From an uncultured Pelagibacteraceae bacterium (GTDB taxonomy: Bacteria; Pseudomonadota; Alphaproteobacteria; Pelagibacterales; Pelagibacteraceae), in the NCBI GenBank assembly GCA_902629575.1, contig CACORJ010000009.1:1-51622 (forward strand): a stretch of DNA of 51,622 nucleotides, written 5' to 3'. Both the position numbers and the translations under genes were made by a program. The notes beneath the pieces were generated by a model. The model saw only the letters and a program-made list of their open reading frames with translations, was not told where the DNA came from and did not search any database. Of this stretch, positions 1-8,278 are shown piece by piece; position 1 is the first letter of the stretch, and every line of letters starts with the position of its first letter.

Positions 1-776
1 TGAAAAAACTTAAATTGTTTGCTCTAGCAGCTGTTGCCTTAACTGGTTTAACAGGAAGTGCTATCGCAGCAGACGCTACGATGTTAGCCCAAGACGACTT
101 TGTTGGAATATCTTTTTGGATTATTTCAATGGGTATGTTAGCAGCAACAGCTTTCTTCTTTATGGAGAGAAGCACTGTTAATCCTGCTTGGAAAACATCA
201 GTAACTGTTGCAGGTCTTGTAACTGGTATTGCTTTCATTCACTATATGTACATGAGAGAAGTATGGGTAGCTACAGGTGACTCACCAACAGTATATAGAT
301 ATATTGACTGGTTAATTACAGTTCCATTACAGATGGTAGAATTTTACTTGATTTTGGTTGCTGTAAGAAAAGCAAACTCTGGAATGTTCTGGAGATTGTT
401 AATCGGTTCATTAGTAATGTTAATTGGAGGATACTTAGGAGAGGCTGGATACATCAACGCTACACTTGGTTTCATAATCGGTATGGCAGGTTGGGTATAC
501 ATTCTTTATGAAATATTCTCTGGTGAAGCTGGTAAAGCTGCTGCTAAGAGCGGAAATAAAGCTCTTGTAACTGCGTTCGGTGCAATGAGAATGATTGTAA
601 CGGTAGGTTGGGCAATTTATCCACTAGGTTATGTATTCGGTTACTTAACAGGTGGTGTTGATGCTAACTCATTAAACGTTGTTTACAACTTAGCTGACTT
701 CATTAACAAAATTGCATTCGGTCTAGTAATCTGGGCTGCTGCAGTAAGTTCTGGAGCAGGTGCTAGAGCAAGATAA
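1..776 (+). CDS. Proteorhodopsin, blue-absorbing light-driven proton pump (first base of start codon is outside the window)
   Basis: Retinal-binding seven-helix rhodopsin of the inner membrane that pumps protons outward in light. The window opens at the second base of the start codon (TG, then AAA AAA CTT), so the protein begins MKKLKLF and has about 258 residues with an N-terminal signal-like segment ending near AIA-A. In full-length numbering I see His81 (partner of the acceptor), proton acceptor Asp103 in RYIDWL, spectral-tuning Gln111 in VPLQMVE, proton donor Glu114, and the retinal Schiff-base Lys237 in FINKIAF. Asp plus Glu indicate a proton pump rather than a Na+ or Cl- pump. Gln at the tuning site (position 105 of the reference green pigment) predicts blue absorption, as is usual for open-ocean forms. 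No retinal-synthesis gene lies nearby. A strong terminator follows directly. Confidence 0.97.
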   Translation, partial: KKLKLFALAAVALTGLTGSAIAADATMLAQDDFVGISFWIISMGMLAATAFFFMERSTVNPAWKTSVTVAGLVTGIAFIHYMYMREVWVATGDSPTVYRYIDWLITVPLQMVEFYLILVAVRKANSGMFWRLLIGSLVMLIGGYLGEAGYINATLGFIIGMAGWVYILYEIFSGEAGKAAAKSGNKALVTAFGAMRMIVTVGWAIYPLGYVFGYLTGGVDANSLNVVYNLADFINKIAFGLVIWAAAVSSGAGARAR

Positions 777-799
777 TTACTAAATAATTAAATAATTTT

Positions 800-837
800 A
801 GGGCGAGTATGTTTTCACATACTTGCCCTATTTTTTT
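800..837 (+). terminator. Rho-independent terminator of the proteorhodopsin gene
   Basis: A 13-bp stem (800-812 with 817-829, one G-T wobble) closes a 4-base loop and is followed by seven T residues at 831-837. It starts 23 bases after the rhodopsin stop codon. It separates rhodopsin transcription from the ferredoxin gene or makes readthrough partial, allowing high rhodopsin mRNA with low ferredoxin mRNA. Confidence 0.9.
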
Positions 838-856
838 GCATAACTATATAATATCA

Positions 857-1177
857 ATGGCAAAAATAACTTACATCACTCATAATAATGAAAAACATAC
901 AATCGAAGTTCAGAGTGGACTATCAGTAATGGAGGGTGCAGTTCAAAACGATATACCTGGTATCGACGCTGATTGTGGAGGAGGCATGGCCTGTGCGACA
1001 TGTCATGTGTATGTAAATGACGATTGGTTTGATAAGTTGCCAAAGAAAGAAAATGGTGAGGAAGATATGTTAGATATGGCTTTTGAGCCAAAAAAAAATA
1101 GTAGACTAAGTTGTCAAATCATTGTGACAGATGAATTAGATGGTTTAACTGTAGGTATTCCATTGAAGCAAGGATAA
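857..1177 (+). CDS. [2Fe-2S] ferredoxin, adrenodoxin/putidaredoxin type
   Basis: A 106-residue cytoplasmic electron carrier. The cluster ligands are visible as Cys40, Cys46, Cys49 and Cys86 (C-x5-C-x2-C-x36-C), the vertebrate-type ferredoxin pattern. The frame is open upstream to 809, but that longer version would start inside the terminator hairpin and add a non-homologous leader, so the ATG at 857 (MAKITYI) is chosen. The next gene, a ferredoxin-NADP reductase, starts immediately after the stop codon, so the two probably form a redox pair. This gene order after proteorhodopsin is, as I recall, common in SAR11. The acceptor protein is unknown. Confidence 0.93.
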   Translation: MAKITYITHNNEKHTIEVQSGLSVMEGAVQNDIPGIDADCGGGMACATCHVYVNDDWFDKLPKKENGEEDMLDMAFEPKKNSRLSCQIIVTDELDGLTVGIPLKQG

Positions 1178-2197
1178 ATGATTAAAACAGATGCATTAAT
1201 AATTGGGGCAGGTCCAACGGGATTGTTTACAGCACACCAGTTAAAATTAATTGGACTTGATTGTCATATAGTTGACAATTTAGATAAAATTGGAGGTCAG
1301 TGTATTGAGCTTTATCCTGATAAACCAATTTATGATATTCCGGCTGTTCCAGAATGTACTGGAGAAGAATTAACAAACAATCTTTTAAATCAACTTAAAC
1401 CTTTTAAAATTGAATTTCACTTAAATGAGAGAGTAGACGATGTAAAAAAAGAAAATGAAAATTGGATTGTAAAAACTAATAACAACTCAATATTTTCTAC
1501 TCCAAACGTAATAATTGCTGGAGGTGTTGGATCCTTTGAACCAAGAAAATTTCCAGTAAAAGAATGTGAAAAATTTGAAAACAAGTCCATTTTTTACTCT
1601 GTAAAAGATAAAAATTTGTTTAATGGTAAGAACATTTCTATATTTGGTGGTGGTGATAGTGCCTTGGATTGGGCAGTTGAATTTGCAAGAAATTCTAAAG
1701 TAAATTTAATACATAGAAGAGATGATTTTAGAGGTGCTCAAGCAACTGTAGACAAGGTCTATAGTCTTGTAAAAGATGGAAAGATTGATCTTTATACAAA
1801 ATATCAAATGGTATCAGTTAAAGGAAATGGTAAACTCGACAGTATTGATATCAAAAATGATGATGGAGAAGTAAAAAATATAAAATCTGACTTTGCACTT
1901 GGATTTTTTGGGTTGATTATGCAACTTGGCCCGATAGCTAATTGGGGCCTGAATATTAATAAAAAAACTATCGATGTAGATACTGAAAAATTTGAGACAA
2001 ATCAAAAAGGAATTTATGCAGTTGGTGATATATGCAATTATCCAGGAAAATTAAAATTAATTTTATCAGGTTTTCATGAAGGAGCATTAGCCGCCAGAGC
2101 TTGTTTTAAACTTGCTAGACCTAACGAAAAATATAGATTTGAGTTTACTACTTCATCAAAAACAATTAAGGATCGTTTGGGTGTAAAAAGTGATTGA
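1178..2197 (+). CDS. Ferredoxin-NADP(+) reductase, thioredoxin-reductase-like type
   Basis: A 339-residue flavoprotein that passes electrons between NADPH and ferredoxin. An FAD-binding GAGPTG lies at residues 10-15 and an NAD(P)-binding FGGGDSALDWA near residues 156-166. A C-terminal flavin-contact segment (AVGDI) is also present. The redox CxxC of true thioredoxin reductases is absent, so it is better called FNR than TrxB. The ATG directly abuts the ferredoxin stop codon. Automated annotation often labels this family thioredoxin-disulfide reductase. Confidence 0.88.
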   Translation: MIKTDALIIGAGPTGLFTAHQLKLIGLDCHIVDNLDKIGGQCIELYPDKPIYDIPAVPECTGEELTNNLLNQLKPFKIEFHLNERVDDVKKENENWIVKTNNNSIFSTPNVIIAGGVGSFEPRKFPVKECEKFENKSIFYSVKDKNLFNGKNISIFGGGDSALDWAVEFARNSKVNLIHRRDDFRGAQATVDKVYSLVKDGKIDLYTKYQMVSVKGNGKLDSIDIKNDDGEVKNIKSDFALGFFGLIMQLGPIANWGLNINKKTIDVDTEKFETNQKGIYAVGDICNYPGKLKLILSGFHEGALAARACFKLARPNEKYRFEFTTSSKTIKDRLGVKSD

Positions 2198-2816
2198 ACT
2201 GTTTGCAGCTAATACGCCTAACGGCAAAAAAATAAGTATTATGCTGTCCGAAATTGGTTTTGAGTATAAATTAACTAAAATTGATTTAGATAAGGGTGAG
2301 CAATTCAAAGCAGCTTTTAAAGAAATCAGTCCATTTAGCAAAATCCCAGTAATTATTGATCATGAAAACAATAATACTATCTTTGAGTCAGCAGCAATAT
2401 TGATTTATCTAGCTGAGAAAAGTGGAAAATTTTATGATAAGGATAATAAATTAAAAATTAACCAATGGTTAATGGCACAGACAGGTTATATCGGTCCAAT
2501 GCTAGGTCAACATCATCAATTTCACCACTATAATCCAGGCAAAAGTAAATTTGGAGAGGATAGATACTTTAAAATTGCTAAACGTATATATCAAGAGCTT
2601 GATGAGAGACTTTCAAAATTTAAGTTCTTATCAGGGGATTATTACTCGATTTCTGACATCGCAACTTTCCCTTGGATCGCCAGACATCAATGGCACGACA
2701 TAGGCTTAACGCACTATAAAAATCTGACAAGATGGTATAACAATATCTCAGAACGTAAAGCAGTTCTTAAAGGTTTTTCTTTTATAGATAAAGATGACTT
2801 TCCACCAAAACCTTAA
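2190..2816 (+). CDS. Glutathione S-transferase family protein (YfcG/Ure2-like)
   Basis: A 208-residue soluble protein with an N-terminal thioredoxin-fold GST domain (residues 1-80, with PFSKIPV and ESAAILIYLAE typical of the glutathione site) and a helical C-terminal domain with the SISDIATFPW N-capping motif. A GTG start at 2190 overlaps the reductase stop by 8 bases, so it is translationally coupled to the redox pair. The Asn/Thr-type N-terminus resembles disulfide-bond oxidoreductase GSTs (YfcG group). The substrate is unknown. Confidence 0.88.
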   Translation: MIELFAANTPNGKKISIMLSEIGFEYKLTKIDLDKGEQFKAAFKEISPFSKIPVIIDHENNNTIFESAAILIYLAEKSGKFYDKDNKLKINQWLMAQTGYIGPMLGQHHQFHHYNPGKSKFGEDRYFKIAKRIYQELDERLSKFKFLSGDYYSISDIATFPWIARHQWHDIGLTHYKNLTRWYNNISERKAVLKGFSFIDKDDFPPKP

Positions 2817-2921
2817 TCAACCCATTGAATTGAGTAATCTCATTAAAGATACAAAAATTCCGTGGCCAGATAATTCAATTGCAAGAACAATAATTACAAT
2901 CAGGATTAACTTTTTATTCAT
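2817..2921 (-). CDS. Possible 34-residue single-span membrane peptide
   Basis: On the minus strand an ATG at 2921 opens 34 codons ending in TGA at 2817. The product starts MNKKLILIVIIVLAIEL, a Lys-rich start followed by one hydrophobic helix, then GHGIF and a short amphipathic tail. It fills the gap between the GST stop and the AT-rich DNA before dksA, ending next to the GST stop codon. No clear ribosome-binding site is seen, and hydrophobic short ORFs arise by chance in AT-rich DNA. Function unknown. Confidence 0.33.
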   Translation of the reverse strand: MNKKLILIVIIVLAIELSGHGIFVSLMRLLNSMG

Positions 2922-3038
2922 CTAGTAAAAACAAATATTAATAAAATTATCCAAAAAAAAGCATAATAAAAATAAATATATTTTTTAGTAAAGTTATATG
3001 TAATTGGATTATGAATTTTTTTTTTATTTTTTCTTTTT

Positions 3039-3566
3039 TTAGTCATCTGCGTGAACTTTTTCGTCTTTCTCATGTTTTTCTTGTGCAGCAATTGTATATT
3101 TTGCAACAGGTCTTGCCATTAATCTTTTGAGACCAATTGGCTCAGCTGTATCTAAACAAAATCCATATGTATTATCTTTAATTCTCATTAACGCTTTGTC
3201 AATTTCTGAAATTAATTTAATTTGTCTATTAATTGCCTTCATTTCTACATTTTTATCTGTGTAAGAGCTTGCCTGGTCAACAATATCTGCAGAAATACTA
3301 TTGTCATCTAAACTTCCGTTGTATAAAGCCTCATTATTAGCTTTTACTAATTCTTTCCTCCATTCATGTAATTTAATTCTAAAAAAAACTCTGTGCTTTT
3401 CACACATATATTTTTCAGTATCTTTTGGAATATAATTTTTAGAAATTTTTGTAGGTATTTTTTTTGTTTCCTTAAATTTATTTACTTTTTTTATTTCTTT
3501 AGTTTTATTAACTTTTTTTTGTTTAATTTTAGTAACTTTTTTTTTAATTTTTGTAGTTTTTGGCAT
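3039..3566 (-). CDS. dksA: DksA/TraR-family RNA polymerase regulator with Lys-rich N-terminal extension
   Basis: A 175-residue protein. Residues 1-45 are almost all Lys, Thr, Ile and Val. Residues 55-175 match DksA: a coiled coil (FRIKLHEWRKELVKAN, then DIVDQASSYTDKN, then AINRQIKLISEIDKAL) and the degenerate zinc region YGFCLDTAEPIGLKRLMARP. DksA binds the RNA polymerase secondary channel and mediates the ppGpp response. Only one of the four zinc-finger cysteines remains (in YGFC), as in the cysteine-poor DksA variants of some alphaproteobacteria. The gene is transcribed away from the polysaccharide cluster. Confidence 0.88.
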   Translation of the reverse strand: MPKTTKIKKKVTKIKQKKVNKTKEIKKVNKFKETKKIPTKISKNYIPKDTEKYMCEKHRVFFRIKLHEWRKELVKANNEALYNGSLDDNSISADIVDQASSYTDKNVEMKAINRQIKLISEIDKALMRIKDNTYGFCLDTAEPIGLKRLMARPVAKYTIAAQEKHEKDEKVHADD

Positions 3567-3645
3567 TGATTTAAATTAATAGCGGCGCAGTATATTCAGC
3601 AGAATTAAGGTGTCAAGCTAGGTTAATTAATGTAAATGTTAATTT

Positions 3646-4968
3646 ATGTATATTTTTAAAAAAAATATTAATAATATTTTTTTTATTTTCATTTTATCAC
3701 ATTTAATTATTTGGACTTTGATTCCAACATTGACCAATCGTAATTTACCTTTGGATACTATTGAAGCGTTTGCTTGGGGCAGTAATCTTGATTGGGGGTT
3801 TAATAAACATCCACCAGCAAGTGCTTTGTTTACAGAATTAACCTATCAAATATTTGGAGCACAAGATTGGGCGTATTATTTACTCAGTCAATTATTTATC
3901 TCAATAGCTTTTATATATGTTTTTAAATTTGCTTTTGAAATATTTAAAGATCCCTTACTAAGTTTGTTTTCAGTTCTTCTTTTGGAGGCTATTTATTTTT
4001 ATAATTTTACAACCCCGGAATTTAATGTAAATGTTTGTCAATTACCATTTTGGTCAATGGTTGTTTTTTACTCTTGGAAAATTTTTAATGATAAAGAAGT
4101 TAATTTATTTGATTGTATTTTGGTAGGAATATTTGGTGCAATAGGTTTTTTATCTAAATATTTATTTTCTTATTTACTAATATCTATCTTATTATTATTT
4201 ACCTATTTTATCCTTGTAAGGAAAAACAAAAAATTAGATTTTAAATACTTTATTTCATTAGAAATATTTATTGTTTTATTAGTTCCACACTTAATTTGGC
4301 TAAATCAAAATGACTTTATAACTTTAACTTACGGCTTAAAGCGCACTGGCTTGGAGAATTCAAGTTATTTAGATCATTTGAAGTTTCCAATTATTTTTTT
4401 AATTAAACAATTTGCTGTAATAGTGCCCTTTTTAATACTTTCAAAATTATTAATTAAAAAGATAAAATTCAAAATAAATTTAAAAGATAAAAAAATGCTT
4501 TTTTTATTTTTTATTAATATTATGCCTATTTTTTTAATTTTAGTAACTTCAATTATCACTGGATCGAAGATAAGAACAATGTGGATGACACCTTTTTATT
4601 TATTCTCAGGTGTTTTTATTATTTATATTTTCAAACCTCAAATTGATTTCAAAAATATTAAAAGATTTTTATATGGTTTTATTTTCTTGTTCTTTCTATC
4701 ACCAACTTTATATTCTTATGTTTCAATAAAAAGTGAAGATAAAAGAACTGACTATCCTGGGAAAGAAATAGCTATAAAAGTTCAATATGTTTGGAATCAA
4801 CAGTTTGAAAATCCAATTAATGTTGTTCTTGGAAATGAATGGAACGCAGGAAATCTATCTTATCATCTTAAATCAAGACCTTCTTGGATCGGATTTATTG
4901 ATCAAAATAAAATAAACAATTTAAAAGAACATTTATGTATCGATGATGTTTGTATTGGACATAGGTAA
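3646..4968 (+). CDS. ArnT/PMT-like membrane glycosyltransferase (GT39/GT83 type)
   Basis: A 440-residue integral membrane protein with about ten hydrophobic segments. After the first helix comes LDTIEAFAWGSNLDWGF followed by KHPP, which resembles the acidic catalytic loop and the following HPP motif of PMT_2 glycosyltransferases. Such enzymes move a sugar from a polyprenyl-phosphate donor to a lipid or glycan on the periplasmic side. Four downstream genes are packed on the same strand, the next starting directly at the stop codon. The GT2 gene that follows could make the polyprenyl-linked donor. The acceptor is unknown. Confidence 0.82.
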   Translation: MYIFKKNINNIFFIFILSHLIIWTLIPTLTNRNLPLDTIEAFAWGSNLDWGFNKHPPASALFTELTYQIFGAQDWAYYLLSQLFISIAFIYVFKFAFEIFKDPLLSLFSVLLLEAIYFYNFTTPEFNVNVCQLPFWSMVVFYSWKIFNDKEVNLFDCILVGIFGAIGFLSKYLFSYLLISILLLFTYFILVRKNKKLDFKYFISLEIFIVLLVPHLIWLNQNDFITLTYGLKRTGLENSSYLDHLKFPIIFLIKQFAVIVPFLILSKLLIKKIKFKINLKDKKMLFLFFINIMPIFLILVTSIITGSKIRTMWMTPFYLFSGVFIIYIFKPQIDFKNIKRFLYGFIFLFFLSPTLYSYVSIKSEDKRTDYPGKEIAIKVQYVWNQQFENPINVVLGNEWNAGNLSYHLKSRPSWIGFIDQNKINNLKEHLCIDDVCIGHR

Positions 4969-5841
4969 ATGAAAAAAATAAAAATTTTGATACCCGTATA
5001 TAATGATTGGCAATCAGTTTTTAAGTTATTAGATGAAATAAATTCAAATTTATCAAATATTGATGATGAGATTTCTGTTTTAATTGTAAATGATGCGTCT
5101 AATCATGATCGTCAAAAAGAAATTAAAGATTATGAAAATCTTTATTCTATAAAAATTTTAAATATGAATATTAATCAAGGTCACGCGCGTAGTATAGCTA
5201 CAGGGCTAAAATATATTTATAATAAAGAGGATTTTGACTATGTGATTCCGATGGATGGTGATGGTGAGGATAGACCTGAAGAAATTATAGAATTTATTAG
5301 ATCTACAAAAAATGCGCCTGAGCAAACTATTGTTGGAGAAAGAATCAAAAGATCAGAAGCTTTTATTTTTAAATTTTGTTATTTTTTCCATAAAATTTTA
5401 ACTTTAGTATTTACTGGAAATTCAATAAAATTTGGTAATTTTACATGTCTATCAAAACATACTGTCGAAAAATTGCTTAAAGAAAAGGCTACATGGAGTA
5501 GCTTTTCAGGCGCATTAACCAAGGTTGAAAAAAATAAAATCTCAATTCCTTCTATTCGAGGTAAAAGATATTTTGGTCCATCTAAAATGAGTTTTTTAAA
5601 TTTAGTGAGTCATTCACTATCAATCATTAGTGTATTTAAAAAAACAGTCCTTATCCGTTCAGCATTATTCATTGTTATTTATATTTTGATGATTAAAAGC
5701 AATGCATCTATAATTACTGCAATACCATTAGTATTATTGTTAGTAATGATTTACTCGATTTCTAGTTTAGCTCTAAGAGAAAATATGGATGAATTCGATA
5801 AAGCTCTATCTAAAATTAGAGAAATTGAGAAGCTGAAATGA
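4969..5841 (+). CDS. Glycosyltransferase family 2, polyprenyl-phosphate type with C-terminal membrane helices
   Basis: A 290-residue protein with a GT-A fold. It shows PVYNDW near residue 10, VNDASNHD near 40, and the metal/nucleotide-binding MDGDGEDRPEE near residues 98-108. Two hydrophobic helices lie near residues 225-265. This layout is that of DPM1/ArnC-like enzymes that load a sugar onto polyprenyl phosphate. It abuts the membrane glycosyltransferase upstream and overlaps the next gene by an ATGA junction, so I infer that it supplies that enzyme's donor. Confidence 0.85.
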   Translation: MKKIKILIPVYNDWQSVFKLLDEINSNLSNIDDEISVLIVNDASNHDRQKEIKDYENLYSIKILNMNINQGHARSIATGLKYIYNKEDFDYVIPMDGDGEDRPEEIIEFIRSTKNAPEQTIVGERIKRSEAFIFKFCYFFHKILTLVFTGNSIKFGNFTCLSKHTVEKLLKEKATWSSFSGALTKVEKNKISIPSIRGKRYFGPSKMSFLNLVSHSLSIISVFKKTVLIRSALFIVIYILMIKSNASIITAIPLVLLLVMIYSISSLALRENMDEFDKALSKIREIEKLK

Positions 5842-7034
5842 AAAATTTAATAATATTCTTATTTTTTTTATCATTTTTTTTTCCGAATATTTCTTACGGT
5901 GATTTTAAAAAAATTAAAAAAAAAGCAGTAGTAAATAAACCGGAAATTATTTTTCCAATTCAAAAAGACAAAAAAGGATGCATTAAAGATTTATATATAA
6001 CCCCAGATATAAATTATGTCTTACCAGTCTTAAAAGTTGAAGCACCCTCTGGGTACGGACTTGATAATAGATTTGATCACGCTAAGAGCAAATTTGAAGA
6101 CTTTAGTTTTCCCTGTGGTAGTGGGAATGTGGAAGCGTGTGAAAATGTAAAAAGAGTAATTTTAGAGTGGGCAAAAGCTAATGCTGCCCAAAGAACGGGA
6201 CCTTCTGATGGAGAAGGAAGACACTGGAACGATACTTTAACTGTTAATCTTTATATAGCTTCACCAATGATAGCAGCATATTCATTTGCCAAACAAGTTG
6301 TTGACGTTACAGAAGCTGAAGACAAAATTATCAAAGATTGGTTTAAAAAGATTGTCAAAAAAAATAAACATTTAATGTATGAATATTCAAACTATAAATC
6401 AGGATCTGGTGCAGCTGGCACTCCTAAAAGAGCACATAATCATGCTTTATCATCTGCAATGAGTCATATGCAATTAGGAATTTTGCTAAATGATAATAAG
6501 TTATTTAGAACTGCTTTTAAAAATTTCGAGGCAGCTATAAAATATCAAAGAAATGATGGAAGTATGCCTATAGAAACAAGAAGGGGTGGGAGGGCAATGT
6601 TTTATCAAGCAAGAGCTATGAATGCATTAGCTGCTATTGCTACGATAGCAGAAAACCAAGGTTATAATATTTGGGATTATGAGCATAAAGGAAAAAATTA
6701 TCATAACATTGTTAAGTTTTTTATAGATTTTACAGAAAATAACGAAATTGTTTTTAAATATGCAAAAAGCATGAAACATCCAGGACCTGCAAAAAATTAT
6801 AAAAAACAAGATCTCAATAGTCGATCAAGTAGTAATTGGGGATGGTTATATGCCTATGCTTCAAGATTTCCTGATCATGAAAATGTACAAAGATTAAAAC
6901 AATGGTCACAAGATAAAAGTAAACTTAATAGTTATCAGTGGGATATAGTTCATCATTATTTAAATATTGGTAATAGACCTTTTGGTTCAGCTTCTTGGAC
7001 AGTTGTTGAAGCTAACTGTCACTTTACAAAATAA
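5838..7034 (+). CDS. Exported alginate-lyase-like protein (PL5/AlgL-type alpha-barrel)
   Basis: A 398-residue protein with a signal peptide (residues 1-20, ending ISYG). Its core resembles PL5 poly(mannuronate) lyases. His202 in AHNHA, Asn201, Arg252 in GGRAM and Tyr256 are placed like the Asn/His/Arg/Tyr active site of AlgL, and PIETRRGGRAMFYQARAMNAL matches the family signature in spacing. AlgL-type enzymes act in the periplasm during polymer export. Linked to the two upstream glycosyltransferases, it may trim or clear a uronic-acid polymer made by this cluster. Substrate not proven. Confidence 0.75.
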   Translation: MKNLIIFLFFLSFFFPNISYGDFKKIKKKAVVNKPEIIFPIQKDKKGCIKDLYITPDINYVLPVLKVEAPSGYGLDNRFDHAKSKFEDFSFPCGSGNVEACENVKRVILEWAKANAAQRTGPSDGEGRHWNDTLTVNLYIASPMIAAYSFAKQVVDVTEAEDKIIKDWFKKIVKKNKHLMYEYSNYKSGSGAAGTPKRAHNHALSSAMSHMQLGILLNDNKLFRTAFKNFEAAIKYQRNDGSMPIETRRGGRAMFYQARAMNALAAIATIAENQGYNIWDYEHKGKNYHNIVKFFIDFTENNEIVFKYAKSMKHPGPAKNYKKQDLNSRSSSNWGWLYAYASRFPDHENVQRLKQWSQDKSKLNSYQWDIVHHYLNIGNRPFGSASWTVVEANCHFTK

Positions 7035-7035
7035 A

Positions 7036-8277
7036 ATGAAAAAAATTCTAATTTTAATTTTTATTCTTTTTACGAATAATGTATTTGCTGACCAAGAAGA
7101 GATTAAAAAAATGGTATTTAAAAGTGAAAGTTATAATCTTGGTTTAAATAAAAAAGATACCACCATTCAAGGAATAAAACTTAAACCAATTACAAGAACT
7201 GATGCTTTTAAACATTCTGTTAAAAAGAATTATGGTTGGACAAAATATGGAATTAGAATTGTGAATTCTTCTGAAGGGATGCCGATTAGACATGGTGACA
7301 CTGCAATAAGATTTGAACTTCGTTATGATGATTGTGGTTTTTTGTATAAAAATGGCAAAGAGAGAGATTGCATTAGATCAACACCTCATCACCGAGTTGA
7401 AATAGGGCAAGGTCATAATAAAGATATTAGTTTAGGTTTTAAACACAAACAAGATTATTGGTATACTGCTTCCTTTTACTTTCCTAAAGAACATAAATTT
7501 TATCGAAAACAATCTGTATTCCAGTTTCACTCAAGTGAAGGGCCCTATCATCCTCCATTTCATTTAGAAATCTTTCCTAAGGAGGGATTGATGGCTTCAA
7601 TAAGTACATCAGAGGGAGTTTATGAAGATAAAGAAAATGCTTGTGGGGGAAGCGTTAAACAAACAATAAATTATTGTGAGAAAGCTAGACTTGAATATTT
7701 AGTTATGAGTCCTGACGAATTAGAGGGTAGTCTAGGCAAATGGACTGATTTAGTAATTCATGCGATTTGGGATAAACGTCCCTCTGATCATGAAAAAAAT
7801 AAGGGTATGATAGAAGTGTTCATTAATGGAAATAAAAAATTACATTATGAAGGCCAATCTATGTGGGATATTGGTTTAACAGTAATGCAGTTTGGTATTT
7901 ATCAAAGCAAAGAAGCACAAACCTTTAAAGGAAAAACTGGTACCCTAAAGGAGATGAAAGATACTCCCACCATCATGTTTTATGATGAAATATGGGCTAA
8001 AAAGAAGTGCGAAGACCTTCAGTTAAATCGTTTGGGTTATTCTTGTGAAATCTTGGAAAATCAATCTGATGACAGCACTAAGCCTTATTACATAGATAAA
8101 GCTTCACAGCAGGAGTATATTGTCATTGTAAAAAATAAAACTGATAAAAATATTTTAATCAAACTAAGAGGTTTTGACAAAGAAAGTTTAATCAAAAAAG
8201 CTATGAAAGAGTGTACTAATAAAAACAAAGATGGATGTTATGTTCATTACTCCAGCATGTTAGCTATCGGTCAATAA
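7036..8277 (+). CDS. Exported polysaccharide-lyase-like protein (heparin-lyase-I-type jelly roll)
   Basis: A 413-residue protein starting at the ATG at 7036 (MKKILILIFILF), one base after the previous stop. The frame is open further upstream but lacks the signal peptide there. The signal peptide ends near NNVFA. The central region (about residues 50-330) reads as the heparin-lyase-I-like polysaccharide lyase fold: RFELRYDD, HHRVEIG, FQFHSSEG, FHLEIF, WTDLVIHAIW, EVFINGNKKLHYEG, FGIYQS and FYDEIWA. The last 80 residues are an extra domain containing several Cys and Lys residues. Four to six cysteines suggest disulfides in the periplasm. It is the last gene of the polysaccharide set. Confidence 0.7.
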   Translation: MKKILILIFILFTNNVFADQEEIKKMVFKSESYNLGLNKKDTTIQGIKLKPITRTDAFKHSVKKNYGWTKYGIRIVNSSEGMPIRHGDTAIRFELRYDDCGFLYKNGKERDCIRSTPHHRVEIGQGHNKDISLGFKHKQDYWYTASFYFPKEHKFYRKQSVFQFHSSEGPYHPPFHLEIFPKEGLMASISTSEGVYEDKENACGGSVKQTINYCEKARLEYLVMSPDELEGSLGKWTDLVIHAIWDKRPSDHEKNKGMIEVFINGNKKLHYEGQSMWDIGLTVMQFGIYQSKEAQTFKGKTGTLKEMKDTPTIMFYDEIWAKKKCEDLQLNRLGYSCEILENQSDDSTKPYYIDKASQQEYIVIVKNKTDKNILIKLRGFDKESLIKKAMKECTNKNKDGCYVHYSSMLAIGQ

Positions 8278-8278
8278 A

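Noticed and set aside
809..856. Longer N-terminus for the ferredoxin
   Set aside because: This extension would start inside the terminator stem and has no ferredoxin homology. The ATG at 857 gives the normal family start.
3646..5900. A/T homopolymer tracts as phase-variable slippage sites in the glycosyltransferase genes
   Set aside because: Such tracts are everywhere in this AT-rich DNA, are mostly 6-9 bases and none breaks a frame.
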